A program made the position numbers and the translations under genes. The notes below the pieces were generated by a model, which was not told the origin of the DNA, made no database searches, and worked only from the letters and a program-made list of their open reading frames with translations. Of a stretch of DNA of 64,000 nucleotides, positions 1 to 9,575 are shown piece after piece. Origin of the DNA: Planctomycetia bacterium (GTDB taxonomy: Bacteria; Planctomycetota; GCA-002687715); NCBI GenBank assembly GCA_005790545.1, contig SXUL01000115.1, positions 27,906 to 91,905 of the forward strand, in the 5' to 3' direction. The stretch's first letter is position 1. Each line of letters begins with the position of its first letter.

Positions 1-738
1 CTCGAACAATTCCACCGCGAGGTTTACATAGAGCGCGGTGGGCTCCAGCAATTCATCGCCGATGGTGCGCCCGAAGGCCGGCTCGAAGCGGTGATAGTCC
101 TCGACCTGTGGCGCGAGCACGCGTCGCGCCAGCGTGTAGCCGTTGCTGTGAATGCCGCTCGAAGCGACGCCGACCACCGCGTCACCGGGCCGTACATGCT
201 GCCCGAAGATGGCGCGCTCCATCGGCAACACGCCCACGGCGGTGCCCACGAGGTCGAAGCCTTCCGTCGGGCCGGTGCCGCGGAGCATTTCACCGACCTG
301 CGCGATCTCACCGCCCGGAATGCTGATCCGGCAGCGCTTGCAACCTTCGAGCAAGCCCTTGCCCACTTCGGCAAAGACCGCGTTGTTGATCTTCCCCACC
401 GCGATGTAGTCGAGCATGGCAATGGGCTCGGCGCCAACGCAGATGAGATCGTTCACATTCATCGCGATGCAGTCGATGCCGATGGTGTCGTAGCGACCCA
501 TCACTTCTGCCACCATCAGCTTGGTGCCGACGCCGTCGCTGCTGACGGCGAGCCCTTGGCCATTGCCGAGGTCGAGCACGTTGGCGTAGTAGCCGAGCCC
601 GCGAATGGGGGCGCCGACGCGGCCTGCGCGGAGCCCGAACGTGCCGCGGATGGACGCCGCCAGCGTCCCCACGGCGCTCGCCGCCGCGTGCGTATCCACA
701 CCCGTCTGCCCGTACGTGTCGATGTTGGCCTTGCTCAT
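1..738 (-). CDS. purM: Phosphoribosylformylglycinamidine cyclo-ligase (AIR synthase), 3' end truncated by window edge
   Basis: Open minus-strand frame not in the ORF track because it runs off the window; manual translation MSKANIDTYGQTGVDTHAAASAVGTL...GNGQGLAVSSDGVGTKLMVAEVMGRYDTIGIDCIAMNVNDLICVGAEPIAMLDYIAVGK is typical PurM. Confidence 0.95.
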   Translation of the reverse strand, partial: MSKANIDTYGQTGVDTHAAASAVGTLAASIRGTFGLRAGRVGAPIRGLGYYANVLDLGNGQGLAVSSDGVGTKLMVAEVMGRYDTIGIDCIAMNVNDLICVGAEPIAMLDYIAVGKINNAVFAEVGKGLLEGCKRCRISIPGGEIAQVGEMLRGTGPTEGFDLVGTAVGVLPMERAIFGQHVRPGDAVVGVASSGIHSNGYTLARRVLAPQVEDYHRFEPAFGRTIGDELLEPTALYVNLAVELFE

Positions 739-916
739 AGGGCTTTTTTGCCGCCGCGAAGGGCCTTCCATGACCGCTTGCTGCGCGCGCGGATGCTAGC
801 AACCCCCGCGCGTGGCTGAGCGCGTCGCATGCGCACACGTCAGCGCTGCGGTTGCTGGGGGTCGGCATCACGCGGCGCCGCTACGTTGGTGCGCCGCCCG
901 CGCAGCGCGCGGTGCG

Positions 917-1228
917 TCAGAACTTGGGGTGCAGCAGCGCCGCGTGGGCCGCGCGGAGGATGGCTTCGCCGTGGGTGGCGAACGGGCCCCACTCGGAGCT
1001 ACCCGCGCACGGGAATCCGGTGGCCGTGCTGCGGTGAAACGACGCCATGCGCTTCAAGGCTGACGCCACGGCTGAGTTGGTCATGAGGTAGAGGCCGCGC
1101 GCTTCGAGCGCTGTGACAAGGCGTCCGAGATCGGCCCAGTCCCGCTGCGGCGCAAAGCCGTCGACCGGCAGCGCTGGAAACAAGCGTTGCCTCAGATCCT
1201 CGGCCAGTTGTGTGCAGGAGTCGGTCAT
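917..1228 (-). CDS. Small hypothetical protein (about 103 aa), start chosen at MTDSCTQLAEDLRQ
   Basis: Minus ORF; upstream extension overlaps the tRNA so an internal Met is preferred. Confidence 0.45.
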   Translation of the reverse strand: MTDSCTQLAEDLRQRLFPALPVDGFAPQRDWADLGRLVTALEARGLYLMTNSAVASALKRMASFHRSTATGFPCAGSSEWGPFATHGEAILRAAHAALLHPKF

Positions 1229-1312
1229 GAAGGAAGCTCGCTGCCCATGAGGCGCGAGCAGGATCCTCGCACCCAAGGGTGGGTTCCGCCAGCGCGCCGA
1301 GCACCAATGGAA

Positions 1313-1340
1313 GAGCCCGCCCCGGTGAAGGGGCGGGCTC
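1313..1340 (-). terminator. Hairpin downstream of tRNA-Leu
   Basis: Perfect 11-bp stem gagcccgcccc-ggtgaa-ggggcgggctc, 6 nt past the tRNA 3' end; T-tract weak. Confidence 0.6.
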
Positions 1341-1346
1341 AGCGTT

Positions 1347-1431
1347 GCCCAGGGCGGGACTTGAACCCGCATGGCCTAAAGCGGCCGTTAGCACCTCAAG
1401 CTAGTGCGTCTGCCAATTCCGCCACCTGGGC
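1347..1431 (-). tRNA. tRNA-Leu (anticodon GAG)
   Basis: Reverse complement gcccaggtggcggaattggcagacgcactagcttgaggtgctaacggccgctttaggccatgcgggttcaagtcccgccctgggc: paired acceptor ends GCCCAGG/CCTGGGC, long variable arm, GGTTCAAGTCC T-loop, GAG in anticodon loop. Confidence 0.95.
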
Positions 1432-1558
1432 GTGCGATCCGAACCCTGTGCCCACCTTCCCGAAGGAGAAGCGTCCACAGGGAGCGCGATCATATCCCCC
1501 GACTCGGCCTGCAAAAGCCCCGGTACGGAATGGCCCCCCGAACCTCGCGGAACGGCCC

Positions 1559-3565
1559 TCAGTTCACTTCAAGGCGCCAGCGCACCTCGCAGCGCGAGCC
1601 GTCCACCACCACGGACATCGCGGCCGCGCGCAGGAGCGTCTTGAAACACGAGGTCCACGTGTGCATTTCGCGCTCGATGCGCGGGCGTTCCACGGCGGTC
1701 AGGCTCTGTTCCTGCCGCGCGATGTACAGGTCTTCTTGCTGCTTCCAGGCCGCGCTACCGGGTTGGAGGCCCCGGCGCACCGCATCCATCTGAAATTCCT
1801 CGCGCCAGCGGCGGTAGCGGATGTCGCCGAGGGTTGTCTGCTGATAGGCCCAGCCGGGGATGCTCTGCTCCACAAAGGGCCAGAGGTTGTGCCCGTCGAG
1901 GATGGCCCCGGCCAGGAGGTCGCGGGGTGCGGCGAGGGCTGCCTCCCCGAGGGTCTCGATGGCGGCGAAGCTCGATGCCGGGGAGCGGCGCGTTGCCCGC
2001 ACCACATCGAAGAGCGGCGCCCAGTTCGTGACGATCGCATGCGATCCGACGAGCGCGAGGCCCGGCACCAGCACGCGCGGGTCGTCGCGCACGCCCTCCT
2101 TCAAGCGCGGAACCAGGGTGAGCACGCCCTGCTCATCCTTCCGTTCGAGTTCGTGCATGAGGGACTGCGCCGGATCGGCCTTGTGCACCTTCTCGATGGT
2201 CCCCACGAGTTCGAGCAGCCGCTCGCGTTGACGCAACGGCAGTACGAGAGCGAAACCCGCGGTCGACTTGTCGAGCACGTTTTCGCGCTCTTCGCGGAAG
2301 AAGAACAGTGCGCCGCGCGAGCCGAGCGCCTCGTCGAGACGCTCCGCAAGCCCCGCGAGGCTTCCCGTCGCGAGCTGTGTGCGACACCACTCATCAAAAG
2401 TGCGCTTCTCCTCCGCGCTGAGCACGTCCGGCCGCGAGAGCAACGCTCTCAGGAGCCTCCCCGGCGGCACGTCGCAGCCCAGCATGGCGAAACAGTCCGC
2501 GGGCAGGTACCCGCCGCAAGCATGGCGGAGTTCTGCCAGCGCGCCCTCCTCCATGGGTTGAAAATGAGAGAGCAGGCTCCCGGGCTGAGCCTCCGCCGAG
2601 AGCGCGATTTCGAGGGCCTCGTCAGCATCGAGGGTGAAGAGCAGATCCTCGCCCGAAGGTCGCGGGAGAAGATCCTGCACGAGCCCGTAAACCACGGGAC
2701 CCCAGAGGCGCTTCAGCGAGGCTTCGACCTGCAACTGCGCATCGGCAGCGTCGCGGCGCACGAGGAGCGCGAGAGCGCTGGTCGCGGCGTCGGTTCCCGC
2801 GAGCAAGGGCCCGTAGCGAACGGCGCTCGTCTCCGGCATGCCGTCGAGAGCGATGGCATTTCGGATGCGCGCAAGCAGTTCGCCTTCGCTGCTGACCAGC
2901 ACCGTGTCCGCGATGCGCGTGATGTGCATGGCGCGCCCTCCGCGCGGTGTGAGGCTCACCGTATCGCGGAAGCGTTCGAGGGTGATACCTGCCGCGGCGA
3001 TCTCCTCCGCGAGGAACCAATCGCAGAGGCTCTCATCAAGGAGCGCGTTCACGCCCGCCAGCGCCAGCCACGAACCAGGCCGGAACGCGAGCAGCATGCG
3101 GAATGCGTCCCCGCGCGCGGCCGGCATCCAGCCTGCCATCACCACGTGTTCACCCGTCACATCCGGCGCCAAGGTGAGGCCAAACGGGAGGCGTGTGTTC
3201 AGCACCTCCATCTCGTGGAAGGCCGCGCGCACAGCTTCGGGCAATCCGGTGTCCCGCAGTGTGGGCGTATTCAGAAACTCGCGGAAGCCGTCGTCGCTGA
3301 GCAAGCGCGCGAGCGCCGGACGCTGGGGCAGGTCCTTCACGAAAGCGGGAAAGCGCGGGATCGAAATGACGAAGTCTGCATCTGCGGGAAGCAGTGCGAG
3401 ACTGTCCGGCACGCGCGGGCCAAGGGGATTGTGCACCTTGCCGAGGAACAACACCGCGCCGCCGCCGATGATCACTCCGAGCAGAGCCGCGAAGATCCAG
3501 CGCCGCCAACGGCGTCGAGGTCGAAGAGTGGTGCGGCCACTGCTGGCGGTCGTTGGTCGTGCCAT
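1559..3565 (-). CDS. Hypothetical membrane-anchored protein (668 aa, N-terminal TM helix, DUF3352-like appearance)
   Basis: Long minus ORF with N-terminal RRRWRRWIFAALLGVIIGGGAVLFL TM segment; the opposite-strand 803-aa ORF has no recognisable features. Confidence 0.7.
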   Translation of the reverse strand: MARPTTASSGRTTLRPRRRWRRWIFAALLGVIIGGGAVLFLGKVHNPLGPRVPDSLALLPADADFVISIPRFPAFVKDLPQRPALARLLSDDGFREFLNTPTLRDTGLPEAVRAAFHEMEVLNTRLPFGLTLAPDVTGEHVVMAGWMPAARGDAFRMLLAFRPGSWLALAGVNALLDESLCDWFLAEEIAAAGITLERFRDTVSLTPRGGRAMHITRIADTVLVSSEGELLARIRNAIALDGMPETSAVRYGPLLAGTDAATSALALLVRRDAADAQLQVEASLKRLWGPVVYGLVQDLLPRPSGEDLLFTLDADEALEIALSAEAQPGSLLSHFQPMEEGALAELRHACGGYLPADCFAMLGCDVPPGRLLRALLSRPDVLSAEEKRTFDEWCRTQLATGSLAGLAERLDEALGSRGALFFFREERENVLDKSTAGFALVLPLRQRERLLELVGTIEKVHKADPAQSLMHELERKDEQGVLTLVPRLKEGVRDDPRVLVPGLALVGSHAIVTNWAPLFDVVRATRRSPASSFAAIETLGEAALAAPRDLLAGAILDGHNLWPFVEQSIPGWAYQQTTLGDIRYRRWREEFQMDAVRRGLQPGSAAWKQQEDLYIARQEQSLTAVERPRIEREMHTWTSCFKTLLRAAAMSVVVDGSRCEVRWRLEVN

Positions 3566-3670
3566 GTCACGTCGGCCGGATGGAGCGGCGGATCATAACC
3601 GTCTGGCCCGCAGGAAGGCCCTCTGGTACCTTCCGCGCGCCCGTCGTATGGCACGACGCCGAACCCCGCT

Positions 3671-4867
3671 ATGAGCACCGAGCCGCACATCTCCCGACGA
3701 GCCGCCAGCATTGAGGGCTCACCAACTCTCGAGATCAGCGCCACGGCGGCGCAGATGCGCGCCGAGGGGAAGGATGTCATCGCCTTCGCCGCGGGCGAAC
3801 CCGACATCGGAACGCCAAGCCTCGTGGATGAGGCCGCCATCGCGGCCATCCATGCTTCGAAGGGCCGCTACACCTCGGCCGCAGGGTTGCCGGAAGTCCG
3901 CAAGGCGATTTCGGAACGCTTCCGGGCCGATGGCTACGACTACGCGCCGGATTCCGTCATGGCTGTCGCGGGCGCCAAGGCCGGGCTCTACATGGCCATC
4001 TACGGCACCGTCAACGAAGGCGACGAGGTGCTGTTCCCGAGCCCATTCTGGGGTTCCTACACGGAACTTGTGCGCGCGGTAGGAGGCATCCCGCGGCCCA
4101 TTCCGTGCGAAGCCAGCGCCGATTACCAGCCCGATCCTGCACGCGTCGCCGCGATGATCACGCCGCGCACGCGGGCGATCATGCTCAACAGCCCGAACAA
4201 TCCGACGGGCACGGTCTATTCGCGAAAAACGCTGGAAGGCATTGCAGAGATCGTGCGCCGGCACCAGTTGATGGTCATCAGCGACGACATCTACGACTGC
4301 CTCGTCTACAGCGACGAGCCATTCCTCAACGTGTTGAAGGTGGCGCCGGATCTCCGCTCGCAGTGCGTGATCGTGAACAGTCTCTCGAAGTCGCACAGCA
4401 TGACCGGTTGGCGCTTCGGGTTCGTGGGCGGGCCGAAGGATCTCATCCAGGCCATGATCCGCGTGCAAAGCCAGGTCATCGGCAACCCGCACACCATTTC
4501 GCAGCATGCAGCCATCGCGGCCCTGCGTTCCCCGATTGATCCCACCCGTCGCGCCTCCCTTGATGCGCGGAGAAAACTCATCGTCAACGAGCTCGCAGCG
4601 GTGAAGGACATCACCTTCCCCGTGCCGCGCGGTGCGTTCTATGTCTTCATGTCCGTCGAACGCTGGATCGGGCGGAGCTTCCGCGGGCAGACCATCACCT
4701 CGTCCGCCGAACTCGCGAACATCCTCCTGAAGGACATGCTGCTGGCCGTGGTGCCCGGCGAAGCCTTCGGCGTCGAACGCCACATCCGCCTCACCTACAC
4801 GGTTTCGGAAGACCACATCCGCCGAGGCATCCAGCGCCTCGCGGAGTTCAGCCGCGAGCTCTGCTGA
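3671..4867 (+). CDS. Pyridoxal phosphate-dependent aminotransferase, class I/II (aspartate aminotransferase-like)
   Basis: NSPNNPTGTVYSRKTLEGIAEI and SLSKSHSMTGWRFGF (PLP-Lys motif). Confidence 0.93.
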   Translation: MSTEPHISRRAASIEGSPTLEISATAAQMRAEGKDVIAFAAGEPDIGTPSLVDEAAIAAIHASKGRYTSAAGLPEVRKAISERFRADGYDYAPDSVMAVAGAKAGLYMAIYGTVNEGDEVLFPSPFWGSYTELVRAVGGIPRPIPCEASADYQPDPARVAAMITPRTRAIMLNSPNNPTGTVYSRKTLEGIAEIVRRHQLMVISDDIYDCLVYSDEPFLNVLKVAPDLRSQCVIVNSLSKSHSMTGWRFGFVGGPKDLIQAMIRVQSQVIGNPHTISQHAAIAALRSPIDPTRRASLDARRKLIVNELAAVKDITFPVPRGAFYVFMSVERWIGRSFRGQTITSSAELANILLKDMLLAVVPGEAFGVERHIRLTYTVSEDHIRRGIQRLAEFSRELC

Positions 4868-4879
4868 ACCGCGCGCGCT

Positions 4880-5479
4880 TCAAGCGCTTGTCGCCGTGTC
4901 CCGCTGCGGGGCACCGAGCGCTGCGATGGCTTCCATGATGCGCGCCGCGTAGTCGTCGTTCTCCATGTCGGCGGTCGGCGGCGCGAGGGGCGCGCCATAT
5001 CGCACCGTGAGAGTGCTGCGCCGTGGCCAACGCGCTGAGCGCGGCAGAAAGGTGAAGCTCCCGAGCAGAGCCACGGGAATCACGCTGATACCCGCCTTCC
5101 GTGCGAGGAACGCAACGCCGCCTCGTCCGCGATGGAGGCACCCGTCATCACTGATGCGACCTTCGGGAAAGATCGCCACACTGCGCCCCGCCTCCAGTGC
5201 CGCGAGCGCGCGCTTCAAGGCCTCGCTGCTCGATCCGGCGTCCGGCACGGGAATGGCGCTCCAGAGCTTGAAGAACCAGCGCATCCACCAGATGCGATGC
5301 ACGGACTGCGTCATGAGAAAGGTGAGATGCCGTCCTGAGGCGCGCTGCAAGATGACGGGATCAGCAAAGGAGCAGTGATTGGGCGCGAGAATCACCACGC
5401 CCGTCGCATCCCAATCCGGCTCGTTCTCGACGTGCACCCGCGCCCAGATGCGGATGAGCAGACGGCCGAAGAGGCGCAC
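4880..5479 (-). CDS. Lysophospholipid/1-acyl-glycerol-3-phosphate acyltransferase
   Basis: PlsC-type NHCSFAD (NHx4D) and FPEGRISDDG motifs. Confidence 0.9.
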   Translation of the reverse strand: MRLFGRLLIRIWARVHVENEPDWDATGVVILAPNHCSFADPVILQRASGRHLTFLMTQSVHRIWWMRWFFKLWSAIPVPDAGSSSEALKRALAALEAGRSVAIFPEGRISDDGCLHRGRGGVAFLARKAGISVIPVALLGSFTFLPRSARWPRRSTLTVRYGAPLAPPTADMENDDYAARIMEAIAALGAPQRDTATSA

Positions 5480-5526
5480 ACCGCGCTGGACGAAACCCCG
5501 CGGCGTGCGTGCAAACCGACGCCGGA

Positions 5527-8076
5527 TCAGGATGGTGGCACCTCGAGGGCGGCCTCGCTCGCCGGCAGCACCACGCCAGACGCAACGCGATCGCCTTCCT
5601 GCAGCTTCTTCACACGCACGCCACCACCGCCACGACCAATGGTGCGCACGTCATCCAGCGCCATGCGGTTGATGATGCCGCCGCCGCTGATGAGGATGAG
5701 CTCGTCGCCCTTCCGGACCACGCTCACCGCCACCACTTCGCCGTTCCGCTCCAGCATGCCCATGTTGATCACGCCCTGACCACCGCGACCCTTTTGCGGG
5801 TACTCGCTGATCGGTACGCGCGTGGCATAGCCACCTGCAGAGACGCTCAAGAGCTCCGCCGTGTCTTCTGCCACCGCCATGTCCACCACGTGATCGCCTT
5901 CCTTGGCTTCCTTGAAACGCACCGCGATGACACCCACGGCGCCACGCCCCATGGACCGCACCGAATCTTCGCTGAACCGGATGGTCTGGCCCTGCGAGGT
6001 GGAGACAAGAATGTCGTCCGTGCCGGATGTGAGCATGGCGCGCACGAGGCTGTCGCCTTCATCGAGGCCCACGCCAATGATGCCGTTGCTGCGCGGGTTC
6101 GAGTAATCAGCAAGTGGCGTCTTCTTGATGATGCCGTTCTTGCTGATGGTGACCATGAAGCGTCCGTCGAAGTCGCGCACAGGCAGCACGCTGGCCACCT
6201 TCTCGCGACCACGCCCGCCGGCCTCGGTCTCCTCGCGCAGCAGCACGAGGTTGCCGATGTAGCTGCCGCGGTTCTCGCGCGTGCATTCCTTGATGCGCCA
6301 GCACTTGAGCCAGTGCACCTGGCCCCAGTTGGTGAAGATCAGGAAGGTGTCGTGGTTGTCCGCCACCAGCATGCGCTCGACGAAATCGTCGTCGCCGGTG
6401 TCAGCGCCGATCACGCCCACACCGCCACGGCCCTGCACACGGAACGAATCCGGCAAGAGGCGTTTCACGTAGCCGGCGTGGCTCATGGTGACGAGCATCT
6501 GCCCGGCGGGCACGAGGGATTCGTCTTCGATCTCGCCTTCCTGTTCGCTGATCTCGGTCTTGCGCTCGTCGCCCATGGCGGCCTTCAACGCTTCAAGATC
6601 CTGGATGATGAGCGCGTACACCTCGCGGATGTCAGCGAGGATCTTCGCGTAGCGCTCGATGTCCGCGAGCAAGCCTGCCTTCTCCAGCTGCAGCTTCTCC
6701 ACTTCGAGGCCTGTCAGACGCGCAAGCCGCATGGCGAGGATGGCGTCCGCTTGCCGGTCGCTGAGCACGAAATGCGCAATAAGCCCCGTCTTCGCCGCTG
6801 CCGGTGAAGCACTCGAGCGGATGATGCGCACCACCTCGTCGATGTCCGCAATGGCGATCAGCAGCCCCTCAACGATGTGCAAGCGCTCTTCCGCTTTGCG
6901 TTTCAGGAAGCGCGTGCGCCGCTGGATCACGTCCACGCGGTGATCGCGGTAGCCCGCGAGAAGTTCCTTGATGGTGAGTGTCTTCGGACGCCCACCGACG
7001 AGCGCAAGGAGGTTGATGCCGTACGTCGATTGCAACGGCGTGAGGCGGTAGAGCTGGTTGAGCAGCACATCGCCCTGGAAGCCCTTCTTCGCCTCGAAGA
7101 CCAGACGCAGCCCGCCTTCGCGGTCGGTCTCGTCGTTCACATAATCGAGTCCTTCGATTTCCTTGCGCTCGAGAAGTTCCTTCACCTTCTCGAACACGTT
7201 CGTCGGATTGACCTGGTAGGGCAGCTCGGTGATGACCACGGTCTCGCGATCACGCCCCGCTTGCTCGATGTGAGCCCGCGCGCGCACGGTGATGCGCCCA
7301 CGCCCCGTGGAATACGCCTCTGCGATGCCACTCCGGCCGAGAATGATGCCGCCCGTAGGGAAATCCGGGCCCGTCAAGATCTTCGCGATCTCGCCGAGAT
7401 GGATCTCGGGATTGTTGATGAGCGCAATGAGCGCGTTGCAGACTTCCGTGAGATTGTGCGGCGGAATGCTCGTCGCCATGCCCACGGCGATGCCTTCCGA
7501 CCCATTGCAGATGAGGTTCGGAAAGCGGCCGGGCAGGACTGTCGGTTCGTCGCGCGTGTCGTCGTAGTTGCGGACGAAGGAGACCGTGTCCTTGTCGAGG
7601 TCCTCCATCATGTCCACGGCAGGCTGTGCCATGCGCGCTTCCGTGTAGCGCATGGCCGCAGGCGGCGAGCCATCGATGGCGCCGAAGTTGCCCTGTTTGT
7701 CCACCAGCACGTAGCGCATGTTGAAGTCTTGCGCCATGCGCACGAGCGTGGGATACACCACTTGGTCGCCGTGCGGGTGATAGTTGCCGGTGGTGTCGCC
7801 AGCGATCTTCGCGCACTTCCTGAACTTCGCCCGCGGCCCGAGGTTCAAGTCGTTCATGGCGACGAGAATGCGCCGCTGGCTCGGCTTCAATCCGTCGCGC
7901 ACATCGGGCAGCGCTCGCGAAACGATCACGCTCATGGCGTAGGTGAGGTAAGAAGACTTCATCTCCTCTTCGAGGAGTTGATCCTTCACTCTCACTGCGC
8001 CCGGGTCTGGAGCTGTCGCTGCTTCTTCCGCGCTCATTTGAACCTTTCCAAGGAGGCTTGGGAGCGGCCGAACCAT
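5527..8076 (-). CDS. gyrA: DNA gyrase subunit A
   Basis: [56 protein letters not shown] (catalytic Tyr). Confidence 0.98.
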   Translation of the reverse strand: MVRPLPSLLGKVQMSAEEAATAPDPGAVRVKDQLLEEEMKSSYLTYAMSVIVSRALPDVRDGLKPSQRRILVAMNDLNLGPRAKFRKCAKIAGDTTGNYHPHGDQVVYPTLVRMAQDFNMRYVLVDKQGNFGAIDGSPPAAMRYTEARMAQPAVDMMEDLDKDTVSFVRNYDDTRDEPTVLPGRFPNLICNGSEGIAVGMATSIPPHNLTEVCNALIALINNPEIHLGEIAKILTGPDFPTGGIILGRSGIAEAYSTGRGRITVRARAHIEQAGRDRETVVITELPYQVNPTNVFEKVKELLERKEIEGLDYVNDETDREGGLRLVFEAKKGFQGDVLLNQLYRLTPLQSTYGINLLALVGGRPKTLTIKELLAGYRDHRVDVIQRRTRFLKRKAEERLHIVEGLLIAIADIDEVVRIIRSSASPAAAKTGLIAHFVLSDRQADAILAMRLARLTGLEVEKLQLEKAGLLADIERYAKILADIREVYALIIQDLEALKAAMGDERKTEISEQEGEIEDESLVPAGQMLVTMSHAGYVKRLLPDSFRVQGRGGVGVIGADTGDDDFVERMLVADNHDTFLIFTNWGQVHWLKCWRIKECTRENRGSYIGNLVLLREETEAGGRGREKVASVLPVRDFDGRFMVTISKNGIIKKTPLADYSNPRSNGIIGVGLDEGDSLVRAMLTSGTDDILVSTSQGQTIRFSEDSVRSMGRGAVGVIAVRFKEAKEGDHVVDMAVAEDTAELLSVSAGGYATRVPISEYPQKGRGGQGVINMGMLERNGEVVAVSVVRKGDELILISGGGIINRMALDDVRTIGRGGGGVRVKKLQEGDRVASGVVLPASEAALEVPPS

Positions 8077-8335
8077 GCCCCCTCACACTGCCAGCGGCTG
8101 AGGCCGAGGAGGCCTCGTTTTCTCGCTGGCCGATTCTACATCAGGTCTTTGTCCTATAAAGACTTAGGGCAAAAGATGGCTCCGTCGCGAGGGCGTGCCC
8201 AACCATGTGCCGGGCAAGGGCTTCCGTGGACCTCTAAGATGCCCTGCCCGCGGGCGCGCGCTCTGTGCCGGACAGTGCCCTGTTTCGAGCTCCGGAGACT
8301 GGCCTCGGGCGCCCCGTTTGGGAGAGGAGACTTCA

Positions 8336-9451
8336 ATGCTCGGCACACAGATTCGGCAGAAGGACAGCGTGTTCTATTTCGTGGCGTGGCCTGCTGAAGA
8401 CCTCCTCCGCAAGGTGCGCTTCATCAGCCGCTTCTATGCCGAGGGTGACCAGATCGCGCCGGAGAAGGTCGCACCAGGCGACGAGGTGGCGGGCTTCATC
8501 GAGAAGATCGAGCGCAGTGACAAGGCGTTCCAGCGCACCATGTCAAAGTCGAAGATCACGCAGATCGTGAATTTCTACGAAACGGCCGTGAGCCAGCCGC
8601 CCATCCCGGGAACCGTGCTGCTGTTCACGCCACAGAGACTCGCCTTCAGCTCCCTCGGCAAGTACGAGAACGTCGGAGATCTCCAGGAGCCGGAGCGGCC
8701 GTTCCTCATCATTGATGGCCAGCATCGCCTCGCCGCGCTGCAGTTCTACAGCAGGAAGCATCCCGATGAGGTGCGCGGCCTGCATGTGCCCTGCGTCATC
8801 TTCGACGGCAAGGCCGACGATTTCGCGACGGAGATGTTCGTCACCATCAACAGCACGCCCACGCGCATCAATCGCAGCCACCTTGTGGATCTCTACGAGA
8901 AGGTCTCGTGGGCGGCGCCAGACAAGAAACTCGCCGCCCGGGTGGGGGAAATGCTCTACAGCGAAGCAGACAGCCCTCTTCGCTACAAGATCAACCGTCT
9001 CGGTGGACGTTCGCGGCAGGTGAAGTGGATCCTGCAGGCGGAGCTCTTCAACGAATTGCACAAGTGGGTAGCGGGGGTGCGGAAGCTCGACGCCAGCGCC
9101 GCGGCGGCGAAGAAACGCTACGAAATCGTGCGCGACTTCCTGAAGGCGGCGGAAGATGCCTGGGGTGATGCCTGGGGCCACGAGCGCTTCATGGTCACGA
9201 AGCCCGTGACCTTGAAAGCGCTGCTGCGGGTCTGCTTCGACCTCGCCGAAGCCGACCCCGCGACCGAAGACCGGCTGGCACGCTGGAAGCGACGGCTCGC
9301 GCGCTGGGAGAGCCTCTTGCCGGACTTCCGGGCGGAGGGCTTCTACGAGCGCTTCCCGGCAGCCGGTCAGGTGCAACGGGTGATGAAGATCCACAAGCGG
9401 CTCCGCGAGGCTCTGGGCGTCGAGGCGAGGAAATCGGCCCGCGAGGACTGA
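8336..9451 (+). CDS. DGQHR-domain protein (DndB-like), orphan
   Basis: FLIIDGQHRLAALQFYSRKHPDEVRGLHVPCVIFDG and FVTINSTPTRINRSHLVDLY; start MLGTQIRQKDS with GGAGAGGAG ribosome site chosen over upstream Met at 8195. Confidence 0.85.
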   Translation: MLGTQIRQKDSVFYFVAWPAEDLLRKVRFISRFYAEGDQIAPEKVAPGDEVAGFIEKIERSDKAFQRTMSKSKITQIVNFYETAVSQPPIPGTVLLFTPQRLAFSSLGKYENVGDLQEPERPFLIIDGQHRLAALQFYSRKHPDEVRGLHVPCVIFDGKADDFATEMFVTINSTPTRINRSHLVDLYEKVSWAAPDKKLAARVGEMLYSEADSPLRYKINRLGGRSRQVKWILQAELFNELHKWVAGVRKLDASAAAAKKRYEIVRDFLKAAEDAWGDAWGHERFMVTKPVTLKALLRVCFDLAEADPATEDRLARWKRRLARWESLLPDFRAEGFYERFPAAGQVQRVMKIHKRLREALGVEARKSARED

Positions 9452-9575
9452 GCGCGGGCGCGCGGCGGGTGGCTTCATGCGAAGCCACGCCACGAGAGTT
9501 GCGTAGAGCGGCCGCCGTCACTCTGGTTGGTACCATCCGCGCCGCGCGAGTGGTGATCACTCCGCGGCAACACTG

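Noticed and set aside
1187-3598. 803-aa plus-strand ORF
   Set aside because: Antisense to the 668-aa membrane protein; Arg/His/Ala-rich composition without recognisable motifs, typical of GC-rich shadow ORFs.
5509-8397. Long plus-strand ORFs (432 and 506 aa) opposite gyrA
   Set aside because: Pure antisense of gyrA with low-complexity His/Ala/Arg composition.
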